DNA of 64,000 nucleotides from Impatiens glandulifera (GCF_907164915.1 NC_061867.1:46286242-46350241); one strand, 5' to 3'. Positions 9,962 to 22,155 are shown, counted from the stretch's first letter. Numbers and translations are program-made. Notes: generated from the sequence alone by a model not told the origin.

Positions 9962-11181
9962 TCAGACAATAGCATTGGCAGCACTTGCAATTATGGGCCA
10001 TAAATCAACACATTCCTTCCCAATTGGACCAGTAATGGCAAAACCTGGTTTTTTTACCATCAAACAAATAATGGTGAGTGAATGAATGAGGCCTAAAGAT
10101 GATATAGTAATTTAACACATTTTGAGACATTTTTTACCTTTCATTTCTCCCTTAGGATTCACTATCACACCAGCATTATCTGCATAGTAACAACATATTT
10201 ATCAATCAAGATATTTACATATTACAATCAACAAATTTCATATATAAAAAAAATTGTGTTGTGATTGTTCAAAATGGAGAAGACCAAGAAGTAGGTAAGA
10301 CTTTGAACGCAAATAAGTGAGTATAGTGTTTCTAAATACATCATTAATCATACCATAAACTCTATTCATTATTTCTAATACTCTTTCTTTAATATCTTAG
10401 TGGGTATATACAATACCCAAATACCCTTGAAAACCAATACTAAAGAAAAACTATTTCTAAATCCTTAACATTGAGAGTTTGTCATACAAAAGTGAATTAC
10501 AGTGAAAAAGGGGGTTAAAGGCATTGTGATGATGAAGTGAGACATGACAATCAATCAAAAAGTCAAATTGTACACTAACTAAATGACACTTTGATTGTCA
10601 AAACAGATATCTGATTATGATGAGCTTTATTTGGTTAAGTTATTTACTTGTAGAAATGTGCATGCTTTTCAAATTGTTTGATTTGCCCTAGTTGTAATCA
10701 AATAAGGGATTGTATCAATCAGATTGTGAAAAATGTGGGTTCTTCAGTCTAACTGTTCTAGTAAAGAATTGGTTAAACAAGTAACAAGTTATAACACAAA
10801 ACAAAATCAGAATCTACTAAATCACCTTCAAAATACACCTTCAAAATACATGAACACTCCATCCTTTCGGCCAGGGCTTGCGTTGTCTAACAATGACAGT
10901 AGGCATAACCTTCTTTCTCAAATCAGGTTTCACTTTCTTCACCGTCGCCATAACCATATCTCCCACACAAGCAGACGCCAATCGATTAAAACGACCATTG
11001 ATCCCCTTCACTGATATGATGTAGAGATTCTTCGCGCCGGTATTGTCGGCACAATTGACCGTAGCCGCCACAGGAAGACCTAAAACACGTTGTTTTTCAA
11101 CATTGAATTACTATCAAGTATCAAACATGTAGTTAATAGAGAATTGTATAGAAGATGAAAACACTAACCTCGCTTCGACAT
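9962..11181 (-). pseudogene. RPL23: 60S ribosomal protein uL14 (RPL23) gene copy, frameshifted
   Basis: Four exon blocks on the minus strand with intact splice signals: 11181-11169 (MSKRG start, donor GTTAGT); 11079-10839 ([20 protein letters not shown] ... VIVRQRKPW); 10179-10138 (DNAGVIVNPKGEMKG); 10044-9962 ([10 protein letters not shown] ... IASAANAIV, stop at 9964-9962). uL14 lies on the ribosomal subunit interface. Compared with the conserved plant protein, about 14 residues following MSKRG are missing at the exon 2 border. Two bases are lost after RKPW (near 10865), which shifts frame, and several conserved residues differ (KGING, KKVKP, MPTV, GFAI). Kept introns mean the copy came from genomic DNA, not from mRNA. 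It lies in the MULE. Confidence 0.86.
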
Positions 11182-11269
11182 TTTGGCAGCTTCAGAATAC
11201 AAGGACAATGTGAAATTAGGGTTTTAGAGTATTTATATGAGAACCCTAAATTTAGGGTTTGTGGCCGGA

Positions 11270-11558
11270 GAATATTACCAAATACGAGAAATACCAAAGG
11301 CGAGAAATACCAAATGCGAGAAATACATTTCTCGTAATTGAATACCAAATGCGAGAAATACATTTCTCGTAATTGAGCACCAAATGCGAGAAATACCAAA
11401 TGCGAGAAATACATTTCTCGTAGTTGAGCAGTAAAACAGGCGCGCGGAGGGTATTACAGACTTTTCACAGGGCAAAAATGCTCTTTTTGCCAACTTTATC
11501 AACCGTGGGCCTTTTTTGGAATTAGACTACTTATGAGGACCATTTCATCAAATTTCTC
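11270..11558 (-). repeat. Right terminal inverted arm of MULE with short tandem repeats
   Basis: Mirrors the left arm but is longer. Units of 'accaaatgcgagaaata' and 'catttctcgtaattga' recur four to five times between 11280 and 11430, each able to form a small hairpin (cgagaaatacatttctcg). The left arm has fewer units, so the array has changed size in one arm. Confidence 0.75.
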
Positions 11559-11566
11559 GTATAGAG

Positions 11567-13033
11567 AGTATATATGTATATTAAAAGAAATTAATTTTCA
11601 ATTATGAGTTATATATCAAAAATTAAAATACAAAATTAAAACAACTAAACACAAATCTAGATATTAAATAATATGATATATTTACAATAATTAAATTATT
11701 AATGAATAATATCTAACAATATTGTAATTTTTTCATAATGACTCCAAATATCTGTCACGATAATTCGATAAGCGATGATGTAAAGTAAGTTTAACTGACC
11801 AATTAAACGGTGTCGAAAGAATCTCTACCAGATATTCTAAGCTGAAGTAAATATTGTTCTTAACCGAGTTTTATAAGTAACGCAGAAAAAAGTTATGTCA
11901 AATGATAACCGATCATTTACCTATATAGTAAAAATAAAAATAAAAAATTAGAAACTCATAAAAATAATGAGATAATATCTATAAAAGAACCTTCTAACTA
12001 AAAAATATGTTTCACTCACTCCTTATGGAAAAATAAAAATCAATTTTAGATTAGGTAATTTAATTTCTTTTATAGTTAAAAGGGACAACAACAACGTACT
12101 CGAAAAATATCACTGAGACAATCAGATAATATGAGTAACAAACGTCCCACAAATCGTTGAAAATATTATTCGGATTAAAAATTCGGGACGAAAAATTCGA
12201 CTCCACTAAAAAAGATAACTAATCAAATAAAACATAACAACTCAAATATGAGTGATGAAAATAAAAATGAGTTATCCTCTCATGCTAAAAAATCATCGAA
12301 AAATGGTCCCAAAAAAATAACTTTTCAATTTATATTTGAAATTATTTTTTAAAAGAGAAACATTGTGTTATGTAAATGTTATTTTTTTTATTAATCACTG
12401 CAAGAAACTTATCCCGGTTACAAAATTAGTTTAAACTGAGAAAGTTAGTTTAAGGAAAAATAATATTGTAATCTAATTGTCCAAGTTATAATATTTGATT
12501 AAAAACATTATGATTTAAGTAAGGTCATGACATTGGTATGGTATTTATTCTGTTAGCAATTTTCTTTCAATCCTTTTATTAAACTAGTACAAAAACTGTT
12601 TTTTAACAAATATTAATAATGGTCTTATATATCCGTTACACACTATAAAATAAGATTTGTGCACAAAGCCACAAACTAATAAACAGCAAAATAGAAAAAT
12701 TGTCATACTATAAGGAGGAGGCTCTATTTAGTTTCTTTCAAAAATAACATTTTTATTATATTTATAATTCTGATGAAAAACTTAATTTTTTTCATTTGGT
12801 AAGAAAGTTGTTAATTAGGTTAGGGTAATAATATATATATATAAGTTTGAAATATATGGTTATACATTATTTTATTTTAAATTATTCTTTATATTTATTT
12901 TGATTGAACTTATATACCATAATATCTAAAATATTATAAAATCATTAATTTGTGTTGAAAATATACACAAATTTCTCTTACATGATATATCAATTTTTTT
13001 AAAGTATTACAAAACTTTCACCTTTGTATTGAG
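11567..13033. other. AT-rich intergenic DNA
   Basis: About 1.5 kb with no frame, RNA gene or repeat structure I could recognise. It separates the MULE from the next retroelement. Confidence 0.5.
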
Positions 13034-13038
13034 ATAAT

Positions 13039-13534
13039 TGTTGGGTTTTACAACAACAAAACCACCTATCTTCTTAGAAATCAACCTGTAACAAATCAGT
13101 TTCCAAATCGTCTATGACGAACAACAAATTTATCAAAGAAACTGAAATAACACAAAATAATAACAACACAATATACGTGGTTCAACCAAAATCGACTTAC
13201 GTCCACGGGAATGATAAGTTTCACTAAATCAAAGAAATGTTAATAGTAAAAACTTACATATCCTACTCTCAAATAAAAAAAGTGATTACACTAGGACTGA
13301 TTGTAATACTCCACAATCAAAAGCTCCCACAACCTCTCTATCTGGATCAACCAAAGAACAAAAAAGAAACCAGAAAATTCTAAATTTGTTCACTCTCTCT
13401 CAACCTTATTGTGTCTATAGAGAAAAAATATCAAAAAATATATTTATACTTTAACCCGTTTACATAACATAAAACCTTGACCTGTTTACTTACCCTAAAG
13501 TTAAAACCTGCCCACAATGGCAATGAACACCTCA
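13039..13534 (-). repeat. 3' LTR of minus-strand copia
   Basis: 496 bp. It shares 'tttccaaatcgtctatgacg' and the 'cctcaataattc' border with the LTRs at 17698 and 18376, but shows many substitutions, so the element is old. Confidence 0.8.
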
Positions 13535-13539
13535 ATAAT

Positions 13540-16500
13540 TCTCCCCCTTCTAAGCCATTGGAGAATGTTGCTATAAACATTCATCATCGTGATTCCCCTG
13601 CCATAACCATTCCGGCTTTGGCAAAACATATATCATGCTTGCCCATTGGCAAGCCCTTTGTCATCATATTTGACCCGTTCTCATCCGTATGCACTTTCTC
13701 CAAATATAACTCATTCTTCTTGAGCACTTCACTAATTCAATGATACCTTCTTTTGATGTGTTTTGAACGTGAATGTAAACTTAGATTCTTGCTCACATGT
13801 ATAACACTTTGTGAGTCACTAAACAACACAAACATGTCTTGTGCTATACCCGTTTCCTTCAATAATTTCTTCATCTATCTCATTTCCTTACCACATTCAG
13901 TAATGGAAATATATTCAGCTTCTATAGTAGACAAAACAACACATTTTTGTAGACGAGACTACTATGATACAACTCCTCATCTAAAGGTAAACAGATACCC
14001 TGAAGTTGATCTCATTGTGTCGATATCACCACTCATATCTGAAATAGAAAACCCTTCAACATGTGGATTTCCAGTACCATAACACAAAGCATACTTGGAG
14101 GTCCCTCGAAGATATCTTATTAGCCATTTAACCGTTCATAGTGTGTCTTACCAAGATTTGAAAGGAAACGACTAACTACTCCAACCGCGTGAGTTATATC
14201 CGGTCTTGTGTAGACAATTGCTGAAACATATGAAATTTTACACATTTCTTGTATTCCTCTTCATCCTTGGGAGACATTGTCTTGTTTATTTTCAAGCGTG
14301 TAGCCAATGAACAAGTAACTGACTTTGTCTTGTCCATACAGAACCTTTTTAAAATCTTCTCAATATCTCTCTATTGAGACAACCATAGCATTTTCTTCAC
14401 CCAATAACGAATGACCTGCCTTTCAAGAATTTGTCTTGCTGGAACCAAGTCTTTCATCTAAAAAAGCTTGGCCAAATCATTTTTCAACTTGGAAATCTTG
14501 AGTTTGACTCTCCCTACAATCAGCATGTCATCAACATATATGAGAAGTATAATAAAATTATTAGAAGAAAACTTTTGTACAAAGACGCATTAATCTATAA
14601 ATGTCTTCATGTACCCATGGATGGTCATGAACGACTCAAACTTAAGATACCACTGCCTTGGTGCTTGCTTCAAACCGTACCGACTTTTGACAAGTTTGCA
14701 CACCTTATTTTCCTCACCTTTCTTATTATAACCTCTAGGTTGCTCCATATAAATATCTTCATCCAAATCACCGTAGAAAAATGCAGTCTTGACATAAAGC
14801 TATTCAACCTCAAGATCCATAAAAGCATCTAGACCTAACACCACCCGAATGGAAGTTATCTTTACTACTGGTGAGAAAATCTCATCATAATCGATTCCAT
14901 GTATTTGACCAAAACCTTTCACAACCATCCTAGCCTTGTATCTTGGCTTGCTATCATCTCCCTCTTACTTGATCTTATACACCCATTTATTTTGTAATAC
15001 TTTTATGTTCTTTGGTCTTTCCACTAGTCCATATGTGCCATTTTCAACAATGACTTCATCTCTTCATCAATGTCAGCGAGCCATTCTTCTTTGTGAGCAT
15101 CCTCAAGAGCCTCCTTATAGCATACATGCTCCCCACAATTAGTTAAAAGGACATACTCTATAGTCGAGTACTTAAAACTTGATCTTTTATCCCTAGTAGA
15201 CCTCCTAAGTACCTCTGTTTGTTGATTCTGTTGATTTCCATCTTCATGTTGAACTTCAAAGTCAGCATGAATATTATCATCAATATCAAATTCAGTATCA
15301 TTTCCATGACCTACAACTTGACCCTAAGGAATATCATCATCACTATTCGAGTCCGAAGCTATATGTGACCTTGTCTTCTCAACATCATTAGACATCTCAA
15401 GACTAGGAAGATCACGTGTGTGCGCATCAAACTTGTCACCATCTTCAAAATTCTCAATAGTCTAATATTCAAAGAATATCATATCTTGACTTTTCAAAAC
15501 CTTCTTGTTAACTAGGTCATAACACTTGTATCCCCACTTTTCATCACCATAACCCAAAATATGCATTGCTTGGTTTTTGCATCTAGCTTAGACCTCTCAT
15601 CTTTTGGAACATGCACAAAGGCTCTACAACCAAAAACACGTAAATAATCATAACTGACTTCTTTAATTGACTAGGCGCTTTCTGCACACTTATTATTCAA
15701 TGGCTTGAAGAGAGAACAATTTATCATATATACTATAGTGCTCATGGCTTTAGCCCATAAATGTTTAGCCAACCTAGCATGGGAGATCATACTTCTCATC
15801 CGTTCTAACATTGTTATTTTCATCCTCTATGCCACTGCATTTTGTTGTGGAGTCTTGGGTACAGTCTGTTCATGTCGAATACATTACTCTTTGCAATAAT
15901 CATCAAATGAGCCTATGTACTCTCCCTCATTAACTGATCGCACCCTCATTAGTTTTTTGCCCATCTCTCTTTCAACTAGCTTGTGAAAGACCTCGAACCT
16001 CGCTGCAACCTTATCCTTAGACTTTATAGCATATGCCTAACCTTCCTAGATACATCGTCTATGAATGTTACAAAATTAGAAGCACCATCTATGTATTTAA
16101 TCTTCATAGGACCACAAACATCTGTATGAACCAGCTTAAAGACATTCTTTTTCAGTTCTACCTTCGACTTATTGAAGGAGACTCTGTTCTGCTTACCCTT
16201 TAAGCAATTCTCACAACTTTCAAGATGAACATCCTTAAAATTCTCATTTCTCTTGATCAAAACATTTAGTCATTTTTTTACTAATGTGACCTAATCTCTT
16301 GTGCCGCAACTCACAGGATGAGTCCATCACAACAGTATATGATGTATCATAGACAATTTCCAAATTTGTCTTGTATAAGGAACAATTTGTTATCTCGTGC
16401 AACAACCAAGGAACCCTTGCTTAGCTTCCATGATCCACCACTAAAAACATTATGGTGGCCTCCCTCATCGAGCCTACTAGAGGAAATCAAATTTATTCTC

Positions 16501-17560
16501 AAATCAAGAACATGTCTTACATATCTTAATGTCAGGAAACAACCCATTTTTGTCTCGTAACTAACATCACTAAGACCAATCTTGGACACGCCACTGTTAC
16601 CCATGCGAACCTCACCATAATCACCAGCTTTGTAGGACTGGAAGTAACATTTGTGTAGAGCAATATGGAATGAGGCACCTGTGCAACAATCCATGTTGTT
16701 TAATTTGAATACGTGCTAAGATAGAAGTCTTGACAGTTAGAAGCATATATTAGTTCACCATTCGAAGCATAAGCAAATGTATTTGCATTTTGTTCTTTCT
16801 TTTCTCTAGGCTTCACTGTAACCTTTGTTTTATCCTTTTTAAATTTTCAGCACTTGTTTTTACAATGACCCATTTGTCACAATAATGACAAGCACCGTCT
16901 TTCTTTGGAGCTCTAGACTTTCTAGACTTGCCCCTACTCGAACCATTTCTATTATCCTTTGATCTTCCTCTATCAGTCACCAACATATCAAACTTAGAGG
17001 ATTTATCCCCCTTTCGATTATTCTCATCAAGTAAGGAACTGGCTTCCATGTTGATTTTACCATTTGATGATGAGTTGTTGAGAGTGATAATAAGTGTCTC
17101 CTAACTTGTAGGAAAAGAAGGACTAAAAGTGCTCGAACTTCATCATCAAAATTTATCTTCATACTACTCAGCTAATTCAAAATATTTTAAAATTCATTCA
17201 AGTGTTTAGCAATTGATTTATTATCAATGAACTTCAGGTTCACCAACCTTCGTACCAGTGCTGCTTTATTCCTAGCTGACCTTCCGGTGTAGAGAGCTTC
17301 AAGTTTGCTCCACACACCATACAACGTAGTCTCGTTCTCAACATGGTGCACAAAATTTACACTAACCCACGAACAAATAAAACTACACGCCTTTCTATAT
17401 GTCTTTTTTAATTTAGTCTCTTTTGTACTCTCAAGTCTAACACCCTCATTTTCAATTGTTTCATTCAAATCATCTGAAACTAACAAATCACTAATTATCA
17501 GTTTCTATTTCCTATAGTTTGTACCATTCAGACTCACCATATCAAGTCTAGATTTCCCCA
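13540..17560 (-). pseudogene. Copia gag-pol relic
   Basis: Read on the minus strand from the primer site: Gag start MGKSRLDMVSLNGTNY (about 17560); Gag fragments (17486-17187); a damaged zinc knuckle CHYCDK (about 16897); protease and neighbour with MDCCTGASFHIALHK (16694 on) and RHVLDLRINLISSSRLDEGG; the GAG-pre-integrase/integrase start with CENCLKGKQ and HTDVCGPM (16260-16024); integrase and reverse transcriptase remnants down to about 13600. Frameshifts and stops occur throughout, so no protein can be made. The largest plus-strand frames here are antisense shadows. Confidence 0.8.
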
Positions 17561-17697
17561 TTATTATAGTCTTAACAACTAACAAAAATCCTAGTAAAGA
17601 AACTAGTTGATTTCCTATTTGAATTTTGTCGACTAACTAGCAGAGCACTCTGCTCCAATGTTAAAACAGGTAACCAATCAATACTAGTTGATACCAC

Positions 17698-18102
17698 TGT
17701 TGGGTTTTGCAACAACAAAACTATGAATCTTCTTAAAAATCAAACATGTGACAATTCAGTTTCCAAATCGTCTATGACGAATAACAGATTTATCAAAAGC
17801 ACTAAAATAACACAAAACAATAACAACACAATATACGTAATTCGGTCAAAATTGACCTACGTCCATAGGAGGGATAAGTTTCACTAAATTAAAGAAATGT
17901 CAATAGTAGAAATTTATATACCCTGCTCTCAAATGAAAGAAGTTTTTACATTAGGATTGATTTGAATACTCCACAATCAAAAGCTCCCCCAACCTCTCTC
18001 TCTAGAACAGCCAAAGAATAAAGAAGAAACCAGAAAATCCTAAATTCGTTCACTCTCTCTCAACCTTACTGTGTCTATAAAGAAAAAAATACCAAAAAGT
18101 GT
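17698..18102 (-). repeat. Truncated LTR of copia element
   Basis: About 405 bp, nearly identical to 18376-18780. It stops at 'ataccaaaaagtg', where the CACTA-like sequence begins, so the outer roughly 95 bp of this LTR is missing. Confidence 0.78.
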
Positions 18103-18308
18103 CACTACAACAAAAATGACTTTCGGCGACGCTTAAAAAGACTTCTGCCAACCTTTAAAAGCGTCGCCAAAAATATTACCGACACTTATTCTTGCGTCGC
18201 CAGAAGCAGGGTGGGCACAAGTTTTTACCACGCTTATTTAAGCGTCGGTACAAGCGTTGCCGAAAGGCGAAAGTTTTAACGACGCTTATTTAAGCGTTGG
18301 CAAAATTA
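18103..18308. mobile_element. CACTA (En/Spm)-like terminal fragment
   Basis: Starts CACTACAACAAAAATGAC, the classic CACTA terminus. It carries direct and inverted sub-terminal copies of an 'aagcgtcgccaaa / cgacgcttatttaagcgt' motif (18125-18300). No matching inverted end is seen, so it is either a one-ended fragment or a very short internally deleted element. Confidence 0.68.
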
Positions 18309-18375
18309 AAAAACTAGCAGAGCACTCTACTCCAACGTTAAAACTAGGTAACCAATCAATACTAGTTGATACCAC

Positions 18376-18870
18376 TGTTGGGTTTTGCAACAACAAAACT
18401 ATGAATCTTCTTAAAAATCAAACCTGTGACAATTCAGTTTCCAAATCGTCTATGACGAATAACAGATTTATCAAAAGAACTAAAATAACACAAAACAATA
18501 ACAACACAATATACGTAATTCGGTCAAAATTGACCTACGTCCATAGGAGGGATAAGTTTCACTAAATTAAAGAAATGTCAATAGTAGAAATTTACATACC
18601 CTGCTCTCAAATGAAAAAGTGTTTACATTAGGATTGATTTGAATACTCCACAATATTCCCCCAACCTCTCTCTCTAGATCAGCCAAATAATAAAGAAGAA
18701 ACCAGAAAACCCTAAATCTGTTCACTCTCTCTCAACCTTACTGTGTCTGTAAAAAAAAAAATACCAAAAAGTGCATGTATTTATACTCTAGCCCGTTTTC
18801 ATAATAGAAAATCCTAACTCGTTATTTATCCGGAAGTTAAAACCCGCCCGCAATGGCAATGAACACCTCA
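18376..18870 (-). repeat. Outer LTR of copia element
   Basis: 495 bp, complete (minus strand TGAGGTGTTC ... CCCAACA). It is joined at 18311-18375 to a second copy of the leader with the primer site, which is also present at 17633-17697. Confidence 0.78.
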
Positions 18871-20150
18871 AAAATAATTTCTTCAATTTCATTCTCAAAC
18901 GACGATACATATGTTTTGTTCCATTTCCAGACAACATTGTTGCAGACTAAGGCGTCGACGAGGTTGTTACTCATTCGTCTCCTCCATATTTAAATATTAT
19001 GTATTTGTATTGTGACTTCAAAATTATCTTTAAAAAATAAAGAATATTAAAGTTAAAGGAGATAATTTATTTTGATAGTCATATAGTTAAAATGTAAATA
19101 ATATGATAAAAATTACGAAATATAAAGTATGATAGTGTAATACAAGACCCGTAATATATTTGAATGTACCGACTAGACATGACTTACATCAAAATGAAGT
19201 TATTCCTTCGTGAGAATGAATATAATTTGATTTGAAAAAAAAATGAGTTTATTAGTAAAATATGTTGTAATCAAAATCTGAGAAACACAACATTGTTGGA
19301 ACATTAATTGATCAATAATTTTAAATTAATTATCAATAATATGGTTAAATTTTTTATCATAGAATGAAAATTGTTTAAATTTGTAATTAGATTTTTAGTT
19401 TTGTAGTGTATAAAATAGTTTAATTATTTTAAACAAAAATAAATGTACAATAAGCAATTTCAAATAAAAATTAATGTATAAAGGACAAATTCATACAAAA
19501 TTATATAGAGATATTTAAAACATAGTTAATGTAGGTGAAACATTATATCTATTACCCTTATGTTGAGAGTAAAATCCTAATTTAAAATTATGTACAATTT
19601 TACACGTGATTAGTTTTATAATTATTTAGATAATCTAATTCAAATGCCCTAATATATTATCTTGAAAAATAGTTGAAAGCATTTTCACATATTTTTTAAA
19701 CAAGTTGAACATCAATATTATATTTATAATTTTTTTTAAGTCACAACATTATTACGGTTATTTAAATAAAATCTATTAATATATAATAAAAAATATTTAA
19801 AATATATATAAGATATTTTAATAAAAATTTTTTTTGTTAATGATGTGAATTATTGAGAAGATAGATTGAATGAGGTTTGATTTTAGTTGCATTTAAAGAA
19901 ATGACAAGCTCTAAGATTTTTGTCATTTATATTGTGAAAAGTATAATTTTTTTTTTTAAATTTATATTTATGTTATTTATAATTAATTATTATAAAAAAA
20001 ATAGTTTAATTTATAATTTTATTGGAGTGTTTGGTATGAAGTATAAAGGGTATAACACTATTGGTATATCAATATTATAAATTATATCAATAGTGTTTTA
20101 ATAGGGTGTTTTTATTAGAATTTTACTATTAGTATAAAATATATCTCTAT
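18871..20150. other. AT-rich intergenic DNA
   Basis: A short GC-richer stretch at 18890-18985 reads openly on the minus strand (MSNNLVDALVCNN ...) and could be a tiny exon remnant I cannot identify. 19665-19790 resembles 40905-41030 (gaaaaatagttgaaagcat ... aagtcacaacattatta), an unnamed dispersed repeat. The rest is featureless. Confidence 0.45.
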
Positions 20151-21198
20151 ATTATAACTAGGGTTGTAAATGAATTAAATAATTTTGATTCGATTCGGTA
20201 TTTGTATTCAAATTTTGATATTCGTATTCGTAATTTTGTGATTCGAATTCGAATAAAAATATTCGATTCGATTCGACTAATAAACGAATACGAATACAAA
20301 ATCAAGATATTCGATTCGATATTTGCTAATATTCGATTAAATATTCGATTATATATATATATACTGTTTTATTAATTTTAATTTTATAAATATTATTTAT
20401 TCTAAAACCTTAATACATATATATATTTCTTCGGTTGAAAACTTGAAACTCACATTTAGTCATTTTGCTGATAATCACTCAAAACCTATGTTTTAAAAAA
20501 AATCGAATCGAATACTCGAATCGGAGAATAATACGAATATCAATTTCAAATCGAATACGAATCACATTAATTATTCGAAAAAAATTCGAATACGAATATT
20601 CGAATAGTTTCACGAATACGAATCGAATACAGTAATATTCGCTTCGATTCGATTCGTTTACAACCCTAATTATAACTTATATTTGGTATAAAATTGTAAC
20701 TAGTCCTCCTAGGTACAATACTTTTCTTATATCATTTAATTTTTAATTTTTCATTATAATCTTTATTAATATTATATATAACTTATTATTATATAATATA
20801 TTAAATATATTTTATTTAGTTTTAATATTATTATTATATTTAATTATTTTTAATATATATTTTTAAATAATTCAATATTTTAATTAAAAAACATTTATTT
20901 ATTTTTATAATGATAATTTTATTAATTATTAATTTATATATTTTCTTATATTATAAATAATAATTTTATTTTATTACAATTATTAATAATATTTAAATTA
21001 AATAAACATAATTTATCGTTTATATTATAATTAATTTTTTTATATGTTAATTAAATTTATATTAATTATTAAATAATAGTACAATAATTTATAATAATAA
21101 AAAATATTATTTATAATATAAATAAATATAAAATAATAATAATAATTAAAATTTTAAATTAATATCTATACAACTTATACTATATACCAAACACAAAA
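20026..21198. mobile_element. Possible Tourist-like element containing the hAT MITE
   Basis: 'gtgtttggtatgaagtataa' near 20028-20047 is mirrored by 'ttatactatataccaaacac' at 21177-21196, with TTA on the outer sides. A hairpin 'aacactattggtat/atcaatagtgtt' lies at 20055-20100. This fits an AT-rich PIF/Harbinger-related MITE that received the hAT MITE, but the interior is low complexity and the border is imprecise. Confidence 0.35.
20159..20668. mobile_element. hAT-type MITE
   Basis: 510 bp with inverted ends TAGGGTTGTAAATGAAT and (reverse complement) TAGGGTTGTAAACGAAT. A perfect 8-bp target duplication ATTATAAC lies at 20151-20158 and 20669-20676. The interior is packed with short direct and inverted copies of 'attcgaatacgaat' and 'attcgattcga' in sub-terminal zones, typical transposase-binding repeats of hAT elements. 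It has no coding capacity. Confidence 0.9.
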
Positions 21199-21199
21199 T

Positions 21200-22020
21200 T
21201 ATAAATCACAACTTATACAATTTCTTATAATTTATACTAAATATCACTAACCTATACAATTTATATTACCCTATATTATTTATACCTCATTATAATTTAT
21301 ATATTTATACAACTTTTAATGTATTATAACCAAAAAAAATAAAAAAAATATTTTAATATTCTAATTAATGAATTAAATGATATGATTATAAAAATGAAAT
21401 TAACAAACTTAAATAAAATAAGGCCAATTTTTATAGAAATAAATCTGCTTGTCAACCTTCTCTATTTCAAATTTAAATTTTACATTTTTATATGAAAAAA
21501 TTAAAGTAGAGTAGAATTATGTGATTTTTTCAGTTAAAAAAGAGATAGAAAGAAAATATGAAGTGTCCCTCCATGTGAGCATGGATCCCATTTGATTAAT
21601 TGATACCCAATAAATTGATATCATAGTTAATGTATGACTTTCTCATAATTTGTTGTTAATAATTAGAATAATTAATTGAAAACTTTAATTTTTTTTTAAT
21701 TTAAAATAATTAAATATCATTTCATCTCACATCCCATGAATCAAATAACTTATTTTATTAATTAAAATATCTTTAATTTAAAAAATAATAATTTATATTA
21801 TTATTATTATCACCTTTTAAATCTTTTAACTAAAAAAAATACAATTCTCAATTTATCAAAATCACCACAATTTTAAAATTGTTTTTTAAAATAATACAGT
21901 TTTATAATTAATTAAGATATTATAATCAAAACACTGCATTATATATATAATTGCATAATGAATATCTCATTAAAGTCTCAAAAGCATGCATGCATCATAT
22001 ATATGAATATATGAAGCTGT
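21200..22020. other. AT-rich intergenic DNA 3' of the LTP gene
   Basis: No gene or structured repeat was recognised; mostly A/T runs. Confidence 0.5.
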
Positions 22021-22025
22021 TAGCT

Positions 22026-22155
22026 ATTACATTAATAGTAAATGAGAAAGTCCACAAATCTTTTATTCTCAAAATAACAATAAGAAAATTATTACATTAA
22101 TAGTAAATGAGAAAGTCCACAAATCTTTTATTCTCAAAATAACAATAGGAAAATT
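22026..22155. repeat. 65-bp tandem duplication at the LTP 3' end
   Basis: Two adjacent 65-bp units (22026-22090, 22091-22155) differ by about one base. On the minus strand each brings one AATAAA signal (within gagaataaaagatt), so the LTP gene has two nearly identical polyadenylation regions. Confidence 0.88.

Larger units (their letters stand above)
7366..11558. mobile_element. Mutator-like element carrying host genes (Pack-MULE type)
   Basis: 4.19 kb between long inverted arms. The left end (7366, GGGAAATTTGATAAAATGG) matches the reverse complement of the right end (GAGAAATTTGATGAAATGG), and similarity continues over some 170 bp through 'aaaaaaggcccacggt', 'agtctgtaataccctc' and 'cctgttttac'. 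An identical 8-bp duplication GTATAGAG flanks it (7358-7365 and 11559-11566); the ninth base differs (g/a), compatible with a decayed 9-bp MULE duplication. Inside are a G-patch gene copy (+) and a uL14 gene copy (-), both with introns and both broken. I see no transposase. Long inverted arms, 8-9 bp duplication and captured host genes with introns fit a Pack-MULE. Confidence 0.78.
13039..18870 (-). mobile_element. Decayed Ty1/copia element(s), minus strand, with three LTRs
   Basis: In minus orientation: 5' LTR 18870-18376, a stub of leader, a CACTA-like insert, a second truncated LTR (18102-17698), the internal region (17697-13535) and the 3' LTR (13534-13039). LTRs run TGAGGTGTTC ... CCCAACA. 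The primer site TGGTATCAACTAG follows the internal LTR at about 17696-17684. The polypurine tract is read from the 'ctcccccttc' stretch at 13541-13550. Flanks ATAAT (13034-13038) and AAAAT (18871-18875) may be a worn target duplication. The layout suggests tandem elements sharing an LTR, with one interior almost wholly deleted. Confidence 0.75.

Noticed and set aside
13477..14082. Plus-strand open frames near the copia 3' end
   Set aside because: They are antisense shadows of the minus-strand copia Pol relic.
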